The position numbers and the translations under genes are program-made. A DNA stretch of 45,204 nt from a virus: the IMG/VR virus record IMGVR_UViG_3300046777_001421, positions 1-45,204 of that record; one strand, 5' to 3'. The notes under the pieces are model-generated. The model saw only the letters and a program-made list of their open reading frames with translations. It made no database searches and was not told the DNA's origin. Below, in pieces: positions 32,764 to 38,575 of the stretch (positions within the stretch are counted from its first letter, which is position 1; each line of letters starts with the position of its first letter).

Positions 32764-32971
32764 GGTCAACCTCCAGGTGCCCAAAAATCGCCTTGCCCGC
32801 GCGGTCCGGAAACCGGGCCCCGTGCACCGCGACCAAGTTCTGGTCGATCACCTCGTTGAATCCATCGCACGGCGCGATCCAGTATCCCGTCTCGCCGTCG
32901 TCTTGCGTCGCGTGCACGATGCCCACCAGGCCCTTGCCGCTGGTGAACCAGATTACTTTGTGGACTTTCAT
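32756..32971 (-). CDS. Small beta-rich protein, unknown
   Basis: 71 residues. VHKVIWFTSGKGLVGIVHAT, GYWIAPCDGFNEVIDQNLVA and KAIFGHLEV make a small beta barrel plausible. ATGA overlap upstream and an 8-base overlap with the gene downstream. No function known. Confidence 0.65.
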   Translation of the reverse strand: MKVHKVIWFTSGKGLVGIVHATQDDGETGYWIAPCDGFNEVIDQNLVAVHGARFPDRAGKAIFGHLEVDHE

Positions 32972-33282
32972 GACTGGGCTCCTGTGGCTTTGGCGATGGC
33001 GGCGCGGGCTTGTTTGACTGCGTTCTCATAACCGTCTGAGGCGTCGTAGTCGCCAGCCGGGTTATTCAACACTTCCTTCAACGCCTCCAGCAGCTCAGGC
33101 GCGGCAGCGATCAGGCGTGCGTTGGCCCGAGCAATTTCCTGCTGTGCTGCTGCAGCTTCTGGGGTTTTGGGCTGGTTGTTCACGCCCCATGTGCAAGCGA
33201 TGTTTCGACCGCTTGCGGCTTTGACATCTGGGTGCGGATAGCCGCGCGTGTCGTGAATCCACGGCCCCGGTGTGTGTTTCAT
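32968..33282 (-). CDS. Phage MKHTPGPW-type protein, unknown function
   Basis: 104 residues. The MKHTPGPW start and the ARANARLIAAAPELLEALKE helix are hallmarks of a very common family in Gram-negative phages, of unknown biochemical role. CTWGVNNQ lies in the middle. GGAG precedes the ATG. Confidence 0.8.
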   Translation of the reverse strand: MKHTPGPWIHDTRGYPHPDVKAASGRNIACTWGVNNQPKTPEAAAAQQEIARANARLIAAAPELLEALKEVLNNPAGDYDASDGYENAVKQARAAIAKATGAQS

Positions 33283-33331
33283 AGGTCGCTCCTTTCAGCT
33301 TCCGTTACGGTTTAAAAATCGTGCGTTTAAA

Positions 33332-33481
33332 TCACAGGACGATGTTCGCTCGCCAGACAAAAACATCAAGTCCAACGACGATAAGTCCAAGCAAAAATAC
33401 AACACATTCCGCGATAAAAATGCCGCGCTCAGATTGTGTGGGGATGGGTTTGGCGGGGCCGGTGTACGGAATGAATGTCAT
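33332..33481 (-). CDS. Small membrane protein, unknown
   Basis: 49 residues from ATG 33481, overlapping the upstream stop as ATGA. An MTFIPYTGPAKPIP start leads to a single membrane helix (FIAECVVFLLGLIVVGLDVFV). No function known. Confidence 0.6.
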   Translation of the reverse strand: MTFIPYTGPAKPIPTQSERGIFIAECVVFLLGLIVVGLDVFVWRANIVL

Positions 33482-33696
33482 GCACAGCTCCTGATTGTCA
33501 GAAGCAGCAGCATGACAACAACAAATCCACCCAAAATCCACGCCAGGAACTTGCCAGTGTCGTCTGGCTGGCAAGGGCATTTTTGCCCGCTGGCGTCATA
33601 TCCCAGACCATGACACCACGGACACTGAGCCCGTTCTTTGCGTGCTGGGCAGTCGCGTCCTTGGCGGCATTCGCCATATTCGTCGCAGCAGTTCAT
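33478..33696 (-). CDS. Small Cys-rich zinc-finger membrane protein
   Basis: 72 residues from ATG 33696, AAGGAGG upstream. Cys clusters CC, C, C and the DnaJ-like CPWCHGLGYDASGQKCPC suggest two zinc sites. A C-terminal membrane helix follows (FLAWILGGFVVVMLLLLTI). The combination of zinc finger and membrane anchor in a small phage protein is unusual. Both ends overlap neighbours. Confidence 0.62.
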   Translation of the reverse strand: MNCCDEYGECRQGRDCPARKERAQCPWCHGLGYDASGQKCPCQPDDTGKFLAWILGGFVVVMLLLLTIRSCA

Positions 33697-33827
33697 GCGG
33701 CCTCCTTCACGGAGCGGCGCCCCTGGAGGAATTTCAGCCAGCACTCAGCGCACAGCCATCGCGTGGCGGTCAGGAAAATTCCGCCTTCTGGCAGGCGATC
33801 GCGTTTGCATTCGGAGCAGTGTTTCAT
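33693..33827 (-). CDS. Zinc-finger miniprotein
   Basis: 44 residues: MKHCSECKRDRLPEGGIF, then LCAECWLKFLQGRR. CxxC...CxxC with an intervening strand pair is a classical zinc-ribbon. Overlaps both neighbours (ATGA), which supports translation. Such miniproteins often bind nucleic acids or host proteins. No specific family. Confidence 0.62.
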   Translation of the reverse strand: MKHCSECKRDRLPEGGIFLTATRWLCAECWLKFLQGRRSVKEAA

Positions 33828-34018
33828 GGGGCGTTGTCAATTAAGTTGCACTGCCAGTAATGCAGTTTTGTCATTTCCAAAACGCCCATCACTGTCGCAG
33901 TTGTCATGTGGTCGTATTTTGGTGCGTTGATAACGTCTCGTAGTTCGTTCATCAAGTCCATCCCCATCGCTTTTTGATCTGAAGATGGGATCACCGTCAG
34001 TTTTGGTTTTTCATTCAT
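33824..34018 (-). CDS. Small protein, unknown
   Basis: 64 residues. MNEKPKLTVIPSSDQKAMG precedes a helical part (LMNELRDVINAPKYDHMTTA, MGVLEMTKLHYW). ATGA overlaps at both ends. No motif identified. Confidence 0.62.
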   Translation of the reverse strand: MNEKPKLTVIPSSDQKAMGMDLMNELRDVINAPKYDHMTTATVMGVLEMTKLHYWQCNLIDNAP

Positions 34019-34599
34019 TTATCACCTCGGATCAGAGGCTCACCCATAAACGTCGGGCTCACCTGTTCGTGCAGTTTGTTCATCTCGCTTCGGTACTGGC
34101 TGAGCGTGTCCCAGGCCTGGTCGTACCAAGGGCCGTCATACTTGGCCAGGACGCATTCGAGGTCCAGCGCCAACCGGTGGGCAAACCGGTGGGCAACTTC
34201 GTCCATGGCGTCCTCGATGCTTGTTTGCTTCGGCGTTGTTCCGCGCAGTTTTGCCACGCAGTCATCGCAGATTGTTTTCCCGGGGTGTTGGTACGCGACC
34301 CACCCCTGTTTTCGGCATCCACCGCAAAAAACCGCCCAACGTTGTGGCTCTGGCTGATTGCGTGGGTCCATGCCACCATCGCTGACAATGTCGCTGTAAA
34401 CGCCTGTCCTGGCGTCGCCTGTGCGGTCTGCTAATCTGTTGACCGCCCGGTCCACACTGGACTGCGCCTGCTTTTGCATGCCGTCGATGAAGCCGCCTTC
34501 GTAGGCTTTGGCGATCAGCTCGCGCACATCCGGGCTTACAGCGATGCCCTTCATTTCGCGTGACCACCACAGATCAAAAACCGTCGGTTCTCGGTGCAT
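34015..34599 (-). CDS. Zinc-ribbon protein, unknown
   Basis: 194 residues from ATG 34599, which shares a base with the upstream TAA. The longer frame to 34743 runs through the upstream gene. CGGC and CDDC (about residues 91-113) form a zinc ribbon. Helical segments lie on both sides (ELIAKAYEGGFIDGMQKQAQ and HRFAHRLALDLECVLAKYDG). Probably a DNA- or RNA-binding early protein. Confidence 0.65.
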   Translation of the reverse strand: MHREPTVFDLWWSREMKGIAVSPDVRELIAKAYEGGFIDGMQKQAQSSVDRAVNRLADRTGDARTGVYSDIVSDGGMDPRNQPEPQRWAVFCGGCRKQGWVAYQHPGKTICDDCVAKLRGTTPKQTSIEDAMDEVAHRFAHRLALDLECVLAKYDGPWYDQAWDTLSQYRSEMNKLHEQVSPTFMGEPLIRGDK

Positions 34600-34790
34600 T
34601 ATTTGTTCTCCAGGAGGCTGATTGGAAGGTAGTGGCACGCCGGGTCGCGGCTGCTGGACGCGGCCACAAACGACTGGCGGTGCGGGTTGTTGACCTGCTT
34701 GGGGTGGTCCATCCACCGGCGGCAGTTTCGGCATTTGTCGCACACGGTAGCCGGCAAGCAGCGGCTGTAGTCGAAGGGGAGTGGGGTCAT
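34599..34790 (-). CDS. Small Cys-rich protein
   Basis: 63 residues with Cys at CLPATVCDKCRNCRRW and a later DPACHY. Four to five ligands could hold one zinc. MTPLPFDYSRC starts it. Coupled to both neighbours by overlapping codons. No function known. Confidence 0.6.
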   Translation of the reverse strand: MTPLPFDYSRCLPATVCDKCRNCRRWMDHPKQVNNPHRQSFVAASSSRDPACHYLPISLLENK

Positions 34791-35017
34791 GCGTCCCTCG
34801 CTTTCAGCATGGCGTCGGCAAGCGTATAAGCATCGCGGGCAAACATGTGCTCGTCGCTGGCTTGGTAGGGATGTTGATTGGCCAGCATTCCCTCAAGCGC
34901 CTTGCCCGCAAAGTAGTCGCGCAGGGTCATGCCGTCGCACGGTGACATACCTTGCCAGCTTTGGCCGGGATTGAGAGGCACAGGAAACGCTGGCCCGCCT
35001 GTGTTTTTTCCGCTCAT
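34787..35017 (-). CDS. Phage GGPAFP-type protein, unknown function
   Basis: 76 residues. GGPAFPVPLNPGQ and DGMTLRDYFAGKALEGML are the hallmark of a very widespread family in proteobacterial phages and prophages, also often near recombination genes. DAYTLADAMLKARD is a C-terminal helix. Function unknown. Confidence 0.78.
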   Translation of the reverse strand: MSGKNTGGPAFPVPLNPGQSWQGMSPCDGMTLRDYFAGKALEGMLANQHPYQASDEHMFARDAYTLADAMLKARDA

Positions 35018-35487
35018 CAGAAGTCCTCCGAGATTGCTGGCGCTGGTGGCACCTCTGGCGGCGCGGCATCGGGCATGGCCGCGTCGTCACCGCACTTGAT
35101 CTCGTAGACCGGCTTCTGTTCGTAGCCCACGATCACGCGGCGGCATTCGGGGCCTTCGCCTTTGAGCTCTGCGTCCACGCGAATCCAGGGCATGTTGCTG
35201 GATGTGAACTCGCGCCAGCCAAGGTCCGCCTCGTCGTGCGTGCGGTCAAACTCGGCGCCCATCTCTTCGGTCAAAACCTCAAGCACCGGCGTGATTTCCT
35301 TGATGCTCTTGACGTCGACGCGGATGATCACCTTGGTGTCCAGGAACACATAGCCAACCGTGGCGAATTTTTCGATGATGCGGGTGACGCGCCCCAGGCG
35401 CTCAAACTTCGGCCGCATGTCCTCCAGGCTGATAACTTCGTTACGCCGTCTGGTCAGTGAGCTCTCAAACGATTCGATGATTTTCAT
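35017..35487 (-). CDS. Unknown early protein
   Basis: 156 residues. Two repeating alpha/beta blocks (SLEDMRPKFERLGRVTRIIE, FATVGYVFLDTKVIIRVDV, IKEITPVLEVLTEEMG) are followed by a strand-rich region and a Pro/Ala-rich acidic C-terminus. Not recognised. The stop shares a base with the next ATG. Confidence 0.65.
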   Translation of the reverse strand: MKIIESFESSLTRRRNEVISLEDMRPKFERLGRVTRIIEKFATVGYVFLDTKVIIRVDVKSIKEITPVLEVLTEEMGAEFDRTHDEADLGWREFTSSNMPWIRVDAELKGEGPECRRVIVGYEQKPVYEIKCGDDAAMPDAAPPEVPPAPAISEDF

Positions 35488-35672
35488 GTGTTCTCCTTGG
35501 TGGGCGGGTCGATGATGTCTTGCATGACGTGGATTCCTCCGTCTGCTCGAAGAACCGTGGCCACAACGCCGATGCGTCCGTCCTCGGTCCAGAAAGATTT
35601 GAATGCGTGCTTCGGAAACTCAAACGGCGGCGTTCCCACCGTTGGTTCTCTTGTTACCAGCGTGATGTTCAT
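35484..35672 (-). CDS. Small protein, unknown
   Basis: 62 residues with a strand-rich MNITLVTREPTVGTPPF and GRIGVVATVLRADGGIHVMQ. The gene is preceded by AAGGAG and ends overlapping the next ATG. No function known. Confidence 0.62.
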   Translation of the reverse strand: MNITLVTREPTVGTPPFEFPKHAFKSFWTEDGRIGVVATVLRADGGIHVMQDIIDPPTKENT

Positions 35673-36052
35673 GTGTTCTCCTTCGGTTTAAAAGCTTCAT
35701 TCCAGCTCAGCGCGTCAACGCTGGCCATGTCGGTCCACTTCAACGCTCGGGCGTTGCTCATGGTGTAGGTGTCCTTCCAGGCGGTGCTGGCCTGGTCGTA
35801 CATGTTCTGGGCGCGGTTGATCGCGCAGGCTTTGTTCTTGGCCACCACGTTGTAGATGCGCAGCCACTCGCCGGTCTGGCGATGCTGGCCAAACACAGCC
35901 CACTTGGGCGTGGGGGCGGCCGGCCGGGTGTACTGCTTGCCCGTGCCGTTGCAGCCGTAGCACTTGGTGCCGTGCATCAAATTAAACGAGTACCGGCCCG
36001 TGCCGTTGCACCTGGTGCAGGTGTACTGCTGGCGCTCGGCGACGTCGCTCAT
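35669..36052 (-). CDS. DnaJ-type zinc-finger protein
   Basis: 127 residues from ATG 36052, overlapping the upstream stop. A frame extends to 36268 but cuts through that gene. YTCTRCNGTGRY and KCYGCNGTGK carry two CxxCxGTG motifs, the exact DnaJ cysteine-rich unit, enough for one zinc site. The rest (WAVFGQHRQTGEWLRIYNVV, CAINRAQNMYDQAS) has no recognised fold. Not a J-domain protein, since no HPD is seen. Confidence 0.72.
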   Translation of the reverse strand: MSDVAERQQYTCTRCNGTGRYSFNLMHGTKCYGCNGTGKQYTRPAAPTPKWAVFGQHRQTGEWLRIYNVVAKNKACAINRAQNMYDQASTAWKDTYTMSNARALKWTDMASVDALSWNEAFKPKENT

Positions 36053-36303
36053 GCTTGCCTCCGGGCTGCGTAGGCCTCCTCCAGGCTGCGCGGCGTGCGC
36101 ATCGGGAAGGGCAGGACCAGGCTGGAAATCTTGCCCTCCTGGATGGGCGTTGCCAGGCGGCGCTGGCCGTTGGCCATCACCCAGCGGTTGCCGAGCTGGC
36201 GCACCGATCGCACCCACTTGCGCATGTTGGCGCGCTGCGTTGCGCGGTCGGCGTGGCCAACGCACCAAAGGCGGCGGGCGGTTTTCAGGATCGTGGTGTT
36301 CAT
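36049..36303 (-). CDS. Small basic protein, unknown
   Basis: 84 residues, Arg-rich, starting MNTTILKTARRLWCVGHADR, with RANMRKWVRSVRQLGNRWVM in the middle. Charge suggests nucleic-acid contact. AAGGAGAAAGC precedes the ATG. No family recognised. Confidence 0.65.
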   Translation of the reverse strand: MNTTILKTARRLWCVGHADRATQRANMRKWVRSVRQLGNRWVMANGQRRLATPIQEGKISSLVLPFPMRTPRSLEEAYAARRQA

Positions 36304-36482
36304 GCTTTCTCCTTGGGATAAACCAGGCGGCCGCCTCTCATGCTGGGCAGCTCGTAGGCGCGGAATCGTTCGTCTGTGATGCCAGGGTTGCGGCGCAGCT
36401 CCTTGCCGTCGTAGATGGGGCGGCTGAAAACCTCGGGGCGTGCCGCAGGCGTCAGGTCGGGTTTGGCTTTCTTGATCGTCAT
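36300..36482 (-). CDS. Small basic protein, unknown
   Basis: 60 residues, MTIKKAKPDLTPAARPEVFS, with a C-terminal MRGGRLVYPKEKA. Probably unstructured at both ends. No function known. Confidence 0.6.
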   Translation of the reverse strand: MTIKKAKPDLTPAARPEVFSRPIYDGKELRRNPGITDERFRAYELPSMRGGRLVYPKEKA

Positions 36483-36485
36483 GGT

Positions 36486-36731
36486 TCAGTCCTCCAGTTG
36501 TTCGGTGATCTCTTGCTCAATGCGCTGGCGGTCGTCGTCGGTGACCTTGCGCTCCAACCAGGCGGCGGGCCTGCCGCGCCGGTCCAGGATTTCAAACTCG
36601 CATTCGGTGTAGCCGTAGTAGTCCATGTCGCTGTCGCAGGTGTGCGCACTGCCTCGGTGCGGCGCCTGGCGGAAGAAGTGCGTCACCTTGGCAATACAGG
36701 GAATGCCTGAGACGCGGGTTTCGATTTCCAT
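36486..36731 (-). CDS. Small protein, unknown, with two possible starts
   Basis: 81 residues from ATG 36731, preceded by an ideal AAGGAGAAAAC like its neighbours. The frame continues to another ATG at 36806 (MNNLHPIMQQTLAPF), with GGGGG upstream, which would give 106 residues. The body has FRQAPHRGSAHTCDSD, then an acidic YTECEFEILDRRGRPAAWLE strand. No family recognised. Confidence 0.6.
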   Translation of the reverse strand: MEIETRVSGIPCIAKVTHFFRQAPHRGSAHTCDSDMDYYGYTECEFEILDRRGRPAAWLERKVTDDDRQRIEQEITEQLED

Positions 36732-36820
36732 GTTTTCTCCTTGGTGAAAAGCGGCCCCGACGAATGGGGCCAGGGTTTGCTGCATGATCGGGTGCAGGTT
36801 GTTCATCGTGGCCCCCTGGT

Positions 36821-37009
36821 TTATTTGCGGCAGTTGGCTGTGAGGCCGGTGAAGAACTGTGCGCGCTTGTAGGCGTCGCCCTGCTGCGTGCCTGGGCAGC
36901 TGCAGCGAATCATCAGGCCGTAAACCGGGTCCTTGGCCGCCGGGTGCAGCTTGGTGCCGCGACCGATGCGAACCGCGCCGGTGGTCTGGGTGTTTTGTGT
37001 TTCGGTCAT
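36821..37009 (-). CDS. First gene of the early (-) operon, unknown
   Basis: 62 residues from ATG 37009, GGAG upstream. The frame is open to 37069 but without a ribosome-binding site. MTETQNTQTTGAVRIGRGTK is followed by YGLMIRCSCPGTQQGDAYKR. Small basic protein with two Cys. As the promoter-proximal gene it should be expressed first. Confidence 0.6.
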   Translation of the reverse strand: MTETQNTQTTGAVRIGRGTKLHPAAKDPVYGLMIRCSCPGTQQGDAYKRAQFFTGLTANCRK

Positions 37010-37070
37010 CTTGCTCTCCGTTTGGTGTTGCAATAACTCCATCATGCTCGGGTTTTGAGTGGGCTTCAAG

Positions 37071-37086
37071 GGGTTTGCGTGGGTTT
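37071..37086. repeat. 16-base repeat copy 2 in the control region
   Basis: Identical to 31506-31521. On the - strand it reads AAACCCACGCAAACCC and lies 62 bases or more upstream of the first gene of the - operon. Confidence 0.5.
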
Positions 37087-37088
37087 CT

Positions 37089-37101
37089 TCGAGATATTTT
37101 C
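37089..37101. promoter_or_regulatory. Operator-like imperfect palindrome
   Basis: CGAGATATTTTCG is an imperfect inverted repeat (CGAnA...TnTCG) in the 128-base divergent gap. It is next to the Cro/CI-like gene and so a candidate repressor site. Confidence 0.3.
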
Positions 37102-37123
37102 GGGCGGGTGTTGCTTTTTACGC

Positions 37124-37129
37124 TACACT
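37124..37129 (+). promoter_or_regulatory. Possible -10 box for a leaderless regulator transcript
   Basis: TACACT ends 8 bases before the ATG at 37138, so RNA would start at or next to the start codon. No ribosome-binding site and no good -35 are visible, reminiscent of the lambda cI maintenance promoter. Confidence 0.4.
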
Positions 37130-37137
37130 TGCAGCCC

Positions 37138-37404
37138 ATGACCGCAGAAACCCTCAAAATCAGCCCCGAAACCCCTGCCGACAAGGCCATCACAGCCTTC
37201 GGCGGCGTGCGTGCGCTGGCGCGCGCCCTGGAGCGAAACCCAAGCTCCGTGGTGCGCTGGCGCAAGCCCAAGGACGAAGGCGGTAGCGCAGGCGCCGTGC
37301 CATCGTCCCTGCAGGGCCGTATCCTGGCCATCGCCCAAGCGCGTGGACTATCCCTCACCGCAGAGGACTTGATCCTGAAAACCGCGCAGGATTGGAATGC
37401 CTGA
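37138..37404 (+). CDS. Cro/CI-type helix-turn-helix regulator
   Basis: 88 residues. FGGVRALARALERNPSSVVRW is a lambda Cro-like helix-turn-helix (about 21-41), followed by VPSSLQGRILAIAQARG, the third pair of helices and LTAEDLILKT. It is the first gene of the + early operon, facing the - operon across a 128-base gap. That is the layout of a lysogeny or early-gene switch. No ribosome-binding site is seen. Coupled to the next gene by TGATG. Confidence 0.82.
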   Translation: MTAETLKISPETPADKAITAFGGVRALARALERNPSSVVRWRKPKDEGGSAGAVPSSLQGRILAIAQARGLSLTAEDLILKTAQDWNA

Positions 37405-37595
37405 TGGTCACCGACCGGATGCTGCTGGCCGTAATCTCGCACACTCGCTACGAGCTGCCGCGAGACATCGCCGCGCGCGTCGGCGCCAGGCGTGTGAACG
37501 GCTCTCTGGGGCGCCTTATTCGATCTGGTCTCCTGGAGCGCGTGCCGGGGCCGACCTGTTTCATGTACCGATCAAAGCAGGCGAGGATTTCGTGA
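37404..37595 (+). CDS. Small winged-helix-like protein
   Basis: 63 residues from ATG 37404. TRYELPRDIAARVGARRVNG and SLGRLIRSGLLERVPG form a wHTH-like helix pair, with a final strand (CFMYRSKQ). Probably DNA-binding, a second regulator next to the Cro-like gene. An in-frame TTG at 37392 is less likely. Confidence 0.68.
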   Translation: MVTDRMLLAVISHTRYELPRDIAARVGARRVNGSLGRLIRSGLLERVPGPTCFMYRSKQARIS

Positions 37596-37804
37596 GCGAA
37601 AAATATTCTCGAAATTACGCTTGCTTTAACAGACCGAATTACCGCAACATGCTTGTCGTGCAAGACGGTTGGTTTATGGATGGCCACACACGTGTGGCCA
37701 AGATGGTCCCCACCCCGTTTCGCATGTCGCCCGAGTGCAATTACACCCGCACATCACTCGGGCAAGTCGATGAAAGATGTGCTGGGTGTAAACACCGGGC
37801 GTGA
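37592..37804 (+). CDS. Small protein with CxxC end, unknown
   Basis: 70 residues from GTG 37592 (GTGA overlap, GAGGA upstream). A longer frame to 37397 runs through the previous genes. It has VVQDGWFMDGHTRVAKMV, PECNY and CAGCKHRA, giving CxxC plus one further Cys. Unknown. Confidence 0.6.
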   Translation: MSEKYSRNYACFNRPNYRNMLVVQDGWFMDGHTRVAKMVPTPFRMSPECNYTRTSLGQVDERCAGCKHRA

Positions 37805-37828
37805 GCCTGGAAAACTACGGAGGGCTGT

Positions 37829-38260
37829 ATGAGCCTGATTGAAAAGATGGCCTGGTTTAAAAACTGGGATGACAAAATCGTCTACGAGCCAAAAATCGAG
37901 GACATGCTTGGCGTTGTTTTCACCAGTGTGGAAGCAGACGATTTCGAGATGCGCTTCAAATGTGACGAGGGTGTCTTCACCTTCCTGCATCATCAAGACT
38001 GCTGCGAGGGCGTGGAGATCAACGACATCGCTGGCGACCTCCAGGACTTGGTCGGCGAGCCGCTTCTGATCGCCGAAGAGTCTCAAGGCGAAACCCCTGC
38101 CGACTACAAGTTCGAATACGAGCCCGATTCCTACACCTGGACGTTTTACAAATTCGCCACGCGCAAAGGTTACGTTGATGTTCGTTGGCTTGGCGAATCC
38201 AACGGTTACTACAGCGAGAGCGTCGACCTGGAATTCGCTCCTGCCGGGGGGGCCGCATGA
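37829..38260 (+). CDS. DUF7448-like protein
   Basis: 143 residues. FTFLHHQDCCEGVEINDIAG, DLQDLVGEPLLIAEE, YTWTFYKFATRKGYVDVRW and SNGYYSESVDLEF match the DUF7448 family widespread in phages, with the DCCExVxxEDIxGD core clearly present. Function unknown. GGAGG precedes the ATG. Confidence 0.82.
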   Translation: MSLIEKMAWFKNWDDKIVYEPKIEDMLGVVFTSVEADDFEMRFKCDEGVFTFLHHQDCCEGVEINDIAGDLQDLVGEPLLIAEESQGETPADYKFEYEPDSYTWTFYKFATRKGYVDVRWLGESNGYYSESVDLEFAPAGGAA

Positions 38261-38352
38261 ACACTTGGCCATTTCCCACCGCCCCCCTGAAACCGTATCG
38301 AGAGCCCCCAGGGCCTCGTTATCCTTCTGATGCGGAGGAGGCGCCATGGTGA
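38257..38352 (+). CDS. Miniprotein, Pro-rich
   Basis: 31 residues (MNTWPFPTAPLKPYREPPGP and so on), coupled to the previous gene by ATGA. Overlapped at its end by a seven-codon ORF (ATG 38346). Real only if the coupling is functional. Confidence 0.4.
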   Translation: MNTWPFPTAPLKPYREPPGPRYPSDAEEAPW

Positions 38353-38368
38353 GCGAGTTCGAAACCTG

Positions 38369-38575
38369 ATGGCTGCGCTCGAGCAACTGCCGCCAGCCAG
38401 AAAACAACTCATGAAACCACACCCCGTAAAACCGCGCCTCAGTCTCGAGTACTCCATCCTCTACAAGCGCGAGGTTTGGTTCTGTCGCGGTGGCGGCTCG
38501 ATGGGCCTTGGCTGGGACCGGACAGAGGCCTACAGCAACTGGTGGTACCGATACAACGAGAGGAATGAGAAATGA
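38369..38575 (+). CDS. Small protein, unknown
   Basis: 68 residues from ATG 38369, which shares a base with the TGA of a seven-codon leader (38346-38369) that has a strong GGAGGAGG site. ATG 38330 and ATG 38411 are other in-frame starts. C-terminal WFCRGGGSMGLGWDRTEAYS and NWWYRY resemble a common phage miniprotein with WxCxGxG...GxGxTxxxAY. Overlaps rtcB as ATGA. Confidence 0.6.
   Translation: MAALEQLPPARKQLMKPHPVKPRLSLEYSILYKREVWFCRGGGSMGLGWDRTEAYSNWWYRYNERNEK

Noticed and set aside
36732-37442. Extension of the 36486 gene to a 318-residue protein
   Set aside because: Would run through the first - operon gene and the control region. Two later starts have ribosome-binding sites.
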